Of a stretch of 64,000 nucleotides of DNA, positions 11,794 to 21,774 are shown one piece after another. Each line of letters opens with the position of its first letter. Positions within the stretch are counted from its first letter, which is position 1. Source of the stretch: Sesamum alatum (lineage: Eukaryota; Streptophyta; Magnoliopsida; Lamiales; Pedaliaceae); contig JACGWO010000004.1 in the NCBI GenBank assembly GCA_034509735.1, positions 16,039,395 through 16,103,394 on the forward strand, in the 5' to 3' direction. The notes beneath the pieces were generated by a model that was not told where the DNA came from, did no database searches, and worked only from the letters and a program-made list of their open reading frames with translations. A program made the position numbers and the translations under genes.

Positions 11794-12715
11794 AGGTTTT
11801 TCAAAACACCCTATATATTTTTTTTTGTTTTTATTGTTTGTAATTTCTAAAAAAAAAAATTGTATATTTTTTTGTAATTTCTGTGAATATAGGGTTGTGA
11901 TTGTAATTTTTTGTAAACATGGGGTTGTAATTGTAAATTTTGTACAAATATGGTTGCAATTATAATTTCTGTAAATTTTGTTTGATGTAATTGTAATTTA
12001 TGAAAAATTTCTGATTAATCAGTGTTAATTTGGTGAATATTCTGCAATTTTGTAATCATTGTTGGCGATTTACTGATTATTTTCTGTAATTTTTATGCAA
12101 TATTTATAATATCTGTGATTTTTGTAATTGTGTATTTTTTGTGATTGTACTGTATTTTATGAATTTTCTGTAATTGTAGGTAATTTGTGACACAATTTTT
12201 CTTTTTAAAAATCTAAAAAGTTGAAAATGTAGTTTTGTGATTTTTATGCAATTTCTGTAAAGTTTCTACAATATAGGATATTATTTTCTAATATTATTAA
12301 AAATTTGAAAAAATATTCTGTTTTAAAAATCTGAAAAATTTGTATTTTTTAAAAATCTGAAAATTCGGATATTTTCTGTAAATTTTATATCATTTTCTGT
12401 AAATTTAAAAAAATTCCAGAATTTTAATGTACATTTCCGAAATTATGAAAATTCAAAAATTTTCAGAAAAATTTCTGTAATTTTAAATTTTTTTGTGATT
12501 TTTCTGATAATTTTTTGAATTTTTAAAATTTTTTATGTCATTTTCTATAAATTTAAAATATTTTCATAATTTTATGTAATTTTTAAAAATTATGTATTTT
12601 TAACAAAATTTTAAATCAAATTTGACTCATAATATATGAAATTTGTTAATTTTCTAAAATTATAGAAAATTGGGGTAATTTTTTATAATATTCTGTAAGG
12701 ATATAGGCAAATATT
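11794..12715 (+). repeat. AT-rich low-complexity spacer between the two CACTA genes
   Basis: About 0.9 kb made almost wholly of degenerate ttctgtaatttt/tttgtaattgt units with no coding potential. Looks like expansion of a short T-rich motif. Confidence 0.7.
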
Positions 12716-12894
12716 AGTATTTAGTATAAATATATAGAAACATACAAGGATTTAGTGCAATTTTAGGATGAAATTTTGGAATTTAGTATAAATATATAGA
12801 AAATTTAGAAGAATTTAGTGCAATTTTAGGGCCAAATTTTGGAATTTAGTATAAATATATAGAAAAAAAGAAGGATTTAGTGCAATTTAGACAA
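12716..12894 (+). repeat. Tandem repeat, three copies of about 62 bp
   Basis: Units starting with 'atttagtataaatatataga' at 12718, 12781 and 12843, each followed by 'ggatttagtgcaattt' or a variant. The third unit is truncated. It sits about 120 bp upstream of the second CACTA gene, so it may be in that gene's promoter. Confidence 0.75.
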
Positions 12895-13012
12895 TATTGT
12901 AGGAAAATTTTTAGTATTAATTTTGGGACTTGGTATATAATTTTAGGATGTAGTTTGCATAATTATTTTTTTCAATTCATACGACTAATAATTTAAACAA
13001 AAATTGTAGATC

Positions 13013-14533
13013 ATGTCTGGTCGGCATTTTCCACCTCGAGGAGGTGGACGTGGCCGCGGTCGCGGCTCACCGGCCATACCGTCGGCCGGTGTTACTTCCC
13101 AGGATGGGGAAGCAGTGTTCCAACCACCACCACCACCGGCAGAGCAGGCACCCGCACCACCTGCGCCGAATCAGCAGCCCGGTGCATCTACCGCTGTACC
13201 CATCGAGGAGGGTGGCGGACCATCCACTACCGCACCGGCGGTCGATCCGGCCCGTCCATGGGCTGCCCCACCACCACCACTCCCACCGGCCCCACCACTC
13301 CCACCACCATCCGCGCGTCAGTACATCACACTCGCATATGCGAGGTATATTTATATTTTTTTTTAAATTTTTTAGTAATTTAAATTATTATTTTTATGTC
13401 ATACTAATTATTTTATAATTTCAGGAGTGATCGGAAGATCCACGAGCGCATGTACACGGTCGTGCAAGGAAACTATCCCCATCCTTGGGGCAGTTTGCGC
13501 AAGGTGCCGCCAGAGCACCAGCATTTCTGGTTTGAGAGTTTGAAGGTAATGGCAATTAATTTTTTTTTAAATATTTTAACAATCTAAGTTCTGATATATA
13601 TATATATATATTTAATACAGATGACGTACTAGTGGGACGCCAACGACGAGTCGATGTTCAAGATCTTCCACATTTGGGCGGGGAAGTTCTTCAGGAAGAA
13701 GTTCGTCCTCACCAGACAGTCCCTGCAGAAGCCTCTATGGCTGGCGAACGAGGTCTGGCGGCAGCTCCTCTTGTATTGGGAGTCCCCGGAGTTCAAGAAG
13801 GAGTGCGAGAAGAACAAGACGAACCGGAACGCTAACCCATCTATCTCCGTCGGTATACACAAGCGGAATTTGGTAAGATATTTAATGTTATTTCAAGTAT
13901 TTGTTATTATTAAAATTAAATGGTTATAACTGTTTCCCATTTCTTTTTACAGGAGGAGCCGCTCGGCCGGCCAGTGAAGCAGATGGAGTTATTCTCCAGA
14001 TGCTACAAGAAAAAGGTCGACGGCGGCTGGAGCGGGCCGAGGGCAGCAGAGGTGGCGGTAAGTTGTACTTCAAACATTTTAATTTATTTTTTTTAATGCA
14101 TTAAAATATTCTAATTTATTCTAACTATTTTTGCAGGAGACGTTCCAGAAAATGATGGAGGATCAGCAGTCTCAATCCTGGGGATCCTCCGGTCGAATCA
14201 GAGGGCTCGATGGCACAGACCGAGCAGGAGATATGGCTGGCTTGCATCGAGGGCAAGAACAAGGGCCGAGTATTCGGTCTTGGTTCTGAGGCCTTGGGTC
14301 TCAGCTAGACCGTTACCTCGCCACCACCACCGCCACCGCCACCGCCATAGCCAACGCCTTCGTCAAACATGGATGGTCGGATGGTCCGCCTCGAGGAGAT
14401 GATGATGGACCTGATGGGCATGATGAAGGCCATGCAGACCAGTCACTCCGGCGCCGGCCCATCACGGCCTCCTAGAGACCCCCCCCTTCCATACATTGAC
14501 GAGATGGACGAGGACGATGGGGACGAGGAGTAG
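13013..14533 (+). pseudogene. TnpA-like CACTA gene (Transposase_24-type), five exons, three TAG stops
   Basis: Exons with GT..AG borders: 13013-13344, 13425-13545, 13621-13872, 13953-14057, 14137-14533. Exon 1 starts MSGRHFPPRGGGRGRGRG, an RG-rich then proline-rich leader. Exons 2-4 give the conserved core (NYPHPWGSLRKVP, then WDANDESMFKIFHIWAGKFF, KKVDGGWSGPRAAEVA). Exon 5 has EIWLACIEGKNKGRVFGLGSEALG and an acidic C-terminus (DEMDEDDGDEE). Lesions: TAG at 13630-13632, a one-base shift near 14180, and TAG codons near 14306 and 14348. All splice phases otherwise agree, so decay is recent. Such proteins bind subterminal repeats and assist transposition. Confidence 0.85.
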
Positions 14534-14729
14534 ATTATGTATTTTTTTTATTATTTTTTGTAATTAAATTGGATAATATTCATATTTAATATAATTTTTA
14601 TTTCTAAATTATGCATTTTTTCATATTTAAATATTAAATATAAAATCAAAATAAAAAATATTATTAATAATTTAATTTATATTTTAATGATAAAATTATT
14701 ACTGTAAAAAAAATTAATAATTCATTAGT

Positions 14730-15370
14730 TAGGAACGGTACTTTAGACGGCATTTGAGCGCCCAAAACCATTTCCATATTTGACTGTTTTAAAATCAGTT
14801 ACCATTCCCAATACCGAGGAAAACACCATTCCAAATTTAGAGGACAATCGTTCCTAAAAACGGGTAAAAAACGAATTCCAAATTATGGACAGACCGTTCC
14901 TATATGTATTCCAAAATCAATACTTTCGTGGTTAGGCTTCGTTCTAAAGAAAATACCAAAAACCGGTCAAACGTCGTATTCCAAAATAGGAGTGCAAAAA
15001 CCGTTCCCAATCACCGCGACAACATAAATTCTAGTTATTGTTCCTAGTCTATACAACGTACCGTTCCAACTCTTATTCCAGAAACCATGCTAGCATGTAT
15101 CTACAACTTATGCTGACAATTCCAAAAGTTTATAAGGTGTTCCAAATGCAAAAATTATAAATTCATACATACAAAGGTAATTAGGAACGGTATAGAGAAT
15201 GTATACCAAAAACCATTCCCAAATAGGAATGGTCGCTGCGTTACCATTCCTAATTATTAGGATCGCCTCTTATTGCCACGGATTGCCTCTCGTTCCTGAA
15301 CCGTTCCTAATGACTCCAAAAGGATCCAGTGAACTACCGTTCCAAAAGTTAAAAAAAATCGTTCATATTA
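14730..15370 (+). repeat. 3' subterminal repeat array (accgttcc / ggaacggt motif)
   Basis: Same motif family as the left end, in both orientations (near 14732, 14889, 15000, 15060, 15186, 15300, 15337), with decayed variants such as accattcc. The arrays at the two ends are the same length class, about 640 bp. Confidence 0.8.
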
Positions 15371-15400
15371 CCGTTTCAATTCCCGCATTTTTTTGTAGTG
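15371..15400 (-). repeat. CACTA right terminal inverted repeat
   Basis: Ends in TAGTG, the reverse complement of CACTA, followed directly by the TAG target duplication at 15401-15403. Confidence 0.9.
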
Positions 15401-15809
15401 TAGTCAAGAGTCCTAGGTGAGTGGAGTTGATCGGAAGTTGCAACTTCACTTGAGGTGGTTGGCTGAGCATGGAGTGCCTCACCCCACGTATTTTCGGCAA
15501 CTCTTGTGTAATATATAGATTATTGACGAGATATAATTCGAAAAAAACCAAAAAATATGTGGTTGTTGTTTTGGTTTCGGTTGATTTAGGAGAAGAAGTT
15601 GTTGATTGGAAACACTCTAAGTGGGCATGATAAATTTATTTATTTAGCATCTTAATTTTGTGTTCTGGTTATGGGTATTTGATTTTCATTTCTTTGGTAT
15701 ATTGTCTTTTTTTATTGTGTAATGCAAAGGAGAAATGATATAAATTTTTCAGGGTTTATTTTTTTATTTGTTTGTTCTACGATTTGTGGTATCATATTAT
15801 GTATTTTGT

Positions 15810-16097
15810 TTAACAAAATGGTGCATTAGATGGCTTCACCAGCTGCCTGAGTTCTCTAACCTTGTCTTTGAAGCATGTATATTTTGAGATTCTAGAAATT
15901 CTACATGCAAGCTTGCGTACGTCCAAGAAATTGTGATCCCTTCTACAACAAACTAACGCAAAAGACATCAGATGTACTTCACACACATGTAGAAATCCTG
16001 TTTCCATGTTTGCTTTATATTTTTCATACTCTTGAGGAAGAAAAAAAATAATAATTATAGCCATGCGCAGCGTTTCAAGCACGCAAAATTCAAACAA
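15810..16097 (-). CDS. Possible small ORF, 95 codons, unknown
   Basis: An open minus-strand frame with a soluble, Arg/Lys/Cys-rich second half (RKLACRISRISKYTC, then DKVRELRQLVKP) that looks more protein-like than most chance frames here. No homology is recognised, no splice context or promoter is evident, and it could be chance. Listed only because its composition is unlike the surrounding AT-rich frames. Confidence 0.2.
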   Translation of the reverse strand: MFEFCVLETLRMAIIIIFFLPQEYEKYKANMETGFLHVCEVHLMSFALVCCRRDHNFLDVRKLACRISRISKYTCFKDKVRELRQLVKPSNAPFC

Positions 16098-18099
16098 ATG
16101 CTCCTCGTGCCCGACATCACATCACATTCACGAATTTTATTTTATTATTTTTATATTTAAAGTCTCAAATCCTTGTAGTTGACGTTTATTGTTGTAGTGA
16201 TTTGACAATGTCTCCTGATAGCGTGGAAATCTCAAAACTAGCAGTATGATGGAGTGAAACATAATAAAGTCATCAACAGACAATTACAACAACTCTAAGG
16301 CCACGTCTAGGGATGCTATTGTTGTTGAAATCTATACCTTAGCTGAATTGACGATCGCTTCACAATCATTGCTGAAATACACCAATGCTCGAGAAAGAGG
16401 TTTGCCTGATTTTTCACACTTCCTATTCAAGGGTATTCTACCAAGATTTCGGTGAGTTCTAGTGATTTTGACTATATTTCCTAATAGATTATCTGCTAGG
16501 ACTGTTCTCCATAAAGACGTGAGCCATGCTTCTTTTGTATTGACTTTTTGAGTTTCCTCAAATCATCTTCTCGAATTTTGAAGTCTTCGCATAAATTTGC
16601 TCATATAACTTCTCCGTTTTAACTGCACAATCCAAAAATATTCCCTGCTTTCATTGTAAAGCAAAGTCTTGTTTCGTTCTATAGTTCAAATGTTCCCTGC
16701 GTTATAAATTCAAATATCAATACGTAATACAAAAAAAAAAAATTAATTCCTGAATAGAATCCAGGTCAGGATACAATTTGTAAATAAGCGCGCACCTAGA
16801 CGCAGAATCTGAAGCCAATGGCACGGTCTCTCTAGAGCATGTTGTATTAAGGGGTAAATTTTATCGTTGTGTTGTAGCACACCGAAGATATGTGGTTCAC
16901 AAGGTTATGGTTTTAGTTAGCGTCGTTGGGTTGTATATCTCGCACCGGTTGCAATCGTTTTTTTTTTTTCGCGATGCAGTTATAACTAATTGCAGTGATT
17001 AAATTTAAAAAAAGATTTTTCACTTTATATTATTATAAGTATGATAACGATTAATTAATTAATTAACAAACAAATCCCTTTAATGGCGTGGTTGACACAC
17101 ACACTAGTTGCGCATAATTTATTACTCTCCTCTGTTCGGTGAACCAATTCTCAGCTACATAAATTTAGATCCTTCAGTCTTCTTTGGTAAACAAATTGAA
17201 TCCTTCTTTGGTGTATAAGTAGAAAAAGGCTTTTGATACCATTTCATAAGTACAAGGGGGAAAGATGACAAAAGTGAGTCTCGTTCGCTTAATATATAGA
17301 TGCAGTGCATATCTTCTCGTGATAAATTTTTTGATAGGGAACTTTGCTAGACGGAGGAATATGCGATGGTCAGATAAGCTGGCAATTACTTGGTCATAAG
17401 ACACACAGAGCTACATTGGTTAGCGTGGTTGCGTTGTCTTTATGGCTGGTGTTTGTGTTACATATAATGATTTGTCATGCTCGCTCCTTCTGTTGTATTT
17501 ATTGTGTTTTTTTGGTTTCAGTGAACCAATTTTCACCTATATATATACTAAGTGCTCCGAACTTTGTCTTCAACAAGCTTGCGGCTGTTGGAGGGTGTCT
17601 TGACATTATAGATGCAATGTTTCTGTACATGTTTTTCGTCAGTGGCACGCACACTATTCATGTGATTGTTCTTATACATTAGTCTATTGATGGGTACACT
17701 TAAAGTTTTCAGCATTTTAGTGTATATTTTTTGCGGTGCATGTATTTTTCAAGTAAAATTATTGATATATTTAATCAGCATTTAATATATTTTTATGTCA
17801 AGATAGAATAAAGATGAAACAACACATTGTTAAATGCAATATTCATGTCTTTGGTTTACCGGTCTTTCATTGTTTAATACAAAGCTAAAATGTGATATTC
17901 ATTCAATGCAATTTCAAAATAATGAATAATAAAAAATAGATCCAATAAAGCTCCCTCTTTTGGTTTGTTCCATCGCCCTAAACATCAAAACTATGAACAT
18001 CAATTTTTGTGTTGAATTTTCCAGAGTATTATTCTTATTATTTTTATAATACTTTATCATCCCACCGCCTTACGTCTCCATTCTTTATTTGCCTTCGGT

Positions 18100-18165
18100 G
18101 CATTAATACTACCTACTATAGAAGTGTATGTTCGAGAACAATCTTCGATAGTGGTATTAATATGC
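18100..18165 (+). other. Imperfect 66-nt hairpin
   Basis: 'gcattaatactacctac' at 18100 pairs imperfectly with 'gtggtattaatatgc' ending at 18165, and ctatagaag pairs with cttcgatag inside it. The loop is about 18 nt. Size fits a plant hairpin RNA precursor or a tiny foldback element. Nothing supports expression. Confidence 0.3.
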
Positions 18166-19019
18166 CTTGGTGGATTGGGAGCAGTGAAGAGAGGAAAAAA
18201 TAAAAAAAATTAAGCATTGCCTTGTTTACTCTCTAGGTGCACTTGGTGTTCTTGCTCTTCTTTTGTTGATTAAGCCATCTTCTAACAATTTATCATTCTT
18301 CTCCAGATTCCAAACTAAATCAAACTAATATTGCTTTTTAATTAGACTGTGAGGAGTTGAAGTCCCCTTATGTCACCGAAAATTCAATCTTAGAAATTTT
18401 TTATTTGTTTGAAACGTAGATGACCATGACCTAATCAGTTTTCAAAAATTGTTGCTTCAACTCTTCCACCGTCCGATTAGAAACCAATTTATATCATTTA
18501 AAAATACCAAACCTTAAAACTGAGGTTGAAAACATTGGAGCCTAACGATGCAGCTCAAACTTACAATAACAAGCTTGAGAATTTAACGCCAAGAATCAAG
18601 ATGGTAGGGTAGCCATTAGTTTGATTTTTTAATTTCTTTTTCTTTTTCTCGTCAAGAGTTGTGTTGTCTTGTTGTGGTTTGCTTATTTTTAATTTTTTCT
18701 TAACACGAAGAAAGGGCATAGTTGTTCAGTTGGCTTTGTCTCCTTCGACCTCAGAAAGAAAACTGTAACTGAGGGCAAATGGGTAGGGATTTCTAAAACG
18801 GTAGATATCCATTGCACTGATTTTATATTATTCTCGTTCTTTTATCTAATTCAGTGTCTCGTATGTTGGTGTAATGTTCACGCCTTTGGTGTACCGGAGT
18901 TCAGTTGTGCAATATTATGCAAATATGTGATATTCACATTCTATGAATTTATAATTTGTTTTGTAGGATGAGTAGATACCATGTTGTCACTCTATTTTAG
19001 CACATAACCTCCTGGGCAT

Positions 19020-19053
19020 TTCAATCCGTGCATAGCCCGGTGTTATTCCCTAG
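19020..19053 (+). mobile_element. Possible Helitron 3' terminus
   Basis: 'ccgtgcatagcccgg' forms a short stem-loop with one mismatch, followed about 10 nt later by CTAG and T, the pattern of a Helitron 3' end. The matching 5' TC end was not located in 15404-19000, so the element's extent is unknown. Confidence 0.4.
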
Positions 19054-19073
19054 TAGTATAGATTATTGATTAA

Positions 19074-19271
19074 GAGGGTGTTTGGCTAAGCTTATAAGCT
19101 CCTCAACATATCTTATAAGATGTTTGAGAGCTTATAAGCTCCAAAAATTTGTTTGGCAAAATTTTTCTTAAAGAGCTTATAAGATCTCAAAATAAGATGT
19201 TTTGTACCTTATAAGCTCTATAAAGAAAAGTTACAATTATCCAACTTTTATTGAAACATCTTATAAGCTAG

Positions 19272-19302
<31 letters not shown>

Positions 19303-20043
19303 CACAAACAGACACACACACAGTACACGCATAGTACACACATAGTACACACACTCTATCTCTCTCTCACACACACACATAGACACACACTCTCTCTAGG
19401 ATTTTAAAAAAAATTATTGCTAGTTATTTTTTTGGCAGTCAAAAAGGAGAAAATGATTAATTGTTAAATAATAAATTATTATAGTTAAACAAAAATAAGA
19501 TTGCTATTGATATTATATACTGAAAAAAAATATAATTAAAGACATTATAAATTATACGACTAGACATAATTATTGCATTAAAAAAACATCAATTATATAT
19601 CTATATTACTGTTCGACTAGCATGAATAATATACATATATATAGATATTATTTATATTCAAAATTTTAGGTCATAATCCATCATTTTTATTTATTTTTGT
19701 AAAAATAATTATCTATTAATTTTTTATTTGGATTTAAACCAATGTATAATATTTATGAAATTATTTTAGAAATATTTAAATACAAAATATGTTAAGAAAT
19801 AACAATTTATTTGATTCTAATAGCATCATGTCCTTTTTGGTCATCTTATCAATAAAAAGACCTTATTATACTAAACATCTTATAAGATGTGAAAACATCT
19901 TATGAGTTCTAACATCTGATTTTGTCCAAATGCTTTAGGAGCTTATATTTAAAATAAGATTCAATATTTTATAAGCTTCTAAGACATCTTATAAGATGTA
20001 AGAGCTTATAAGATATTTTAAAAAAGCTTAGTCAAACACCCTC
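19074..20043. mobile_element. 970-bp TIR element, TAA-flanked (PIF/Harbinger-like MITE)
   Basis: Starts gagggtgtttggctaagctt and ends with the complement of gagggtgtttgactaagctt. A 3-bp direct repeat TAA flanks it (19071-19073, 20044-20046), as expected for Harbinger/Tourist-type elements. Several copies of cttataagatgt or its palindromic variants lie inside both arms. A (ct)n/(ac)n microsatellite block sits at 19267-19396. No coding capacity. Confidence 0.75.
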
Positions 20044-20254
20044 TAAGCGGACTATGTGATTCTATAATTATGGTTTAAATCTTTGTTTTATTTTTTGAGT
20101 TTAGAAAATTGGATTAAATATTTCGTTTGCATATTTTTTTTATATTTTTGTGGAGGGATAAAATTAAGAAAAAATATTTATAATTTCTTCAATGAAGAGG
20201 GTAAAGTGAATATTTTCATATTGAAATTCACACAAAATAAAGCTTATAATAAAA

Positions 20255-21677
20255 AAAATTGCATAACACCCCTCGTGTTATGCAAAAATTGCTAAAAACT
20301 TACCTATATTAATTAAATAGCCAAATATGACCCCTATAATCATAAACCCTACAAAAAAGACCATCTCCGTTAAAAATAACAGAGAGTTACTTGTATGCGC
20401 TGGAAATGAGAGTGGGATAACATTTTGACATAATTCAGGCTTTGACCTCTTTGGAAGGACAAAATTACCCCTATGTTATGCAATTATCTCTCTCTCTTTA
20501 TTGTTTTTGATTAATTTCTTTATCTTTTTCCAGTTTTACTAATAAAATTATAATAAATACTAAACAATTAGTATTCATCAATATTTATATGAACAAAGTA
20601 TTATTACATCAAATTAAGTTATTATACATATTTAATAATATTAGAAATAAATTACAGTAAATTATCTTATGCAATTATCCCCTCTTTATATTTTTTATAT
20701 TTACTAAAAGAATAGGATAAATAATAAATAGTTAATATTCATCAATATTTATATGTAAAAAATATTATTACATCAAATTAAATTATTACACATCTTTTAC
20801 ATATAAAAAATCAAATTATATTTTTTTGTGTTGAATATATTTTAAATAAATTACAGCAAATCATTTTAATGTTTTAATATATTTATATGTAAACATAAAA
20901 ATACATAATTAATTAAATTTACTATATTAAATTTTCAAAATTAAAAACACAAAAAAAATTAATAAATAAACATAAAGAAAACAAAACAAGCTTCATCGTC
21001 CCCAACTATCCCCTCCCCACCTCCACCTCCACCTCCACCTCCAAGCATCCGCCTCCGCCCGTTTAGCGTGCGACGCCCCTCTCGCCGCCTAGATCTGGGA
21101 GGCCACGGGCGTCGTCGCCCACCCAAATTTGGGCTGCTACGTCCTGGACAACGACGCCTGTCATCAACCAGCTTTGGGCGGCGACGGGATCGTCGCCTAC
21201 ATGCTGACGGCCGGTGGAGGGCCTCTCCACTTGTCCGGAGGGCCTCTCCACTTGCACCGTCGTATATATATATATACACACACACACGATATATATGTAG
21301 CATATATATATATATTATACTTGTATATATATATATCATATTTTTCTGATACTTTTTTTGTTTATACATAAATACAAAACATACTTTTAAAATGCTAATA
21401 ATGTGCATTGTTCATTTTAACTATTGAAGATCAATGACTACTAAAATTTAATTTGATCTGACGATTCTAATGCGATTAAAAAAATTTTAATAGTTATTAT
21501 AATAACTATAATTTATAATGCATAAGGGTATAACGAGAAATCAGAATGAAATTAATGCTGTTAAGTCAAATAAACGGCAAGAGAAGCGTGTGCAAAATTA
21601 CAGAATATTTTTGACTTATATTTTTAACATAGGGGGGTTTTAGTTTTCATAACACGTGGGTTTTTATGCAATTTTCC
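20255..21677. mobile_element. TIR element with AT-rich arms and GC-rich core (copy A)
   Basis: Left end 'aaaattgcataacacccc' is matched by the complement at the right end, 'ggaaaattgcataaaaaccc'. AT-rich arms of 400-700 bp flank a GC-rich core at 20990-21265 made of cgacg/cgccg-type triplets and ccacctcc repeats. The phrase 'ttaatgctgttaagtcaa' near 21553 has a close counterpart near 51300 in the element at 50076-51441, so both belong to one family. No credible protein; the overlapping frames in the core are a by-product of its composition. Confidence 0.6.
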
Positions 21678-21774
21678 TCTTCTAATAACTAAAACATGAC
21701 TCAAGCAAATAATTAAAATGTAGCAGGGATAGACGGGCTTGTCACTCTCACTCTTGCCCTCTTTTCTGTGCGCC
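21678..21774 (+). promoter_or_regulatory. Short proximal promoter/5' UTR of the SPOC gene
   Basis: Only about 97 bp separate the end of the TIR element from the ATG. The stretch has pyrimidine-rich ctctcactcttgccctcttt text just before the start codon, typical of plant 5' UTRs. Core promoter elements must therefore lie here or inside the transposable element. Confidence 0.4.

Larger units (their letters stand above)
7827..15400 (+). mobile_element. CACTA (En/Spm) DNA transposon, 7574 bp, both ends present
   Basis: The element begins cactacaaaaaactacggg and ends ...ttttttgtagtg. The first 30 bases and the reverse complement of the last 30 agree at 26 positions. A perfect 3-bp target duplication TAG flanks it (7824-7826 and 15401-15403). 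Inside are dense subterminal repeats, a TNP2/TnpD-type transposase gene and a TnpA-like gene in the same orientation, which is the classic two-gene arrangement. Both genes carry disabling lesions, so the copy is probably non-autonomous now. Confidence 0.95.
15404..19019. other. Unassigned intergenic region
   Basis: About 3.6 kb without a recognisable gene. Visible items: a phrase beginning 'gtgaaccaatt' occurs near 17138 and again near 17521 with similar following text, so a local duplication is likely. A T-run at 16960-16970 and a (ttaa)n patch near 17050 are also seen. No TE terminus with target duplication could be found apart from the possible Helitron end at 19053. Confidence 0.4.

Noticed and set aside
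13044..13418. His/Pro-rich ORF
   Set aside because: Shifted frame of the proline-rich first exon of the TnpA-like gene.
20959..21408. Arg-rich ORFs in the GC core of the TIR element
   Set aside because: Same cause; frames on both strands, followed by (ta)n translation such as IYIYI.
21739..21774. Upstream extension of the SPOC protein
   Set aside because: The frame is open but has no ATG there; ATG at 21775 has good context.
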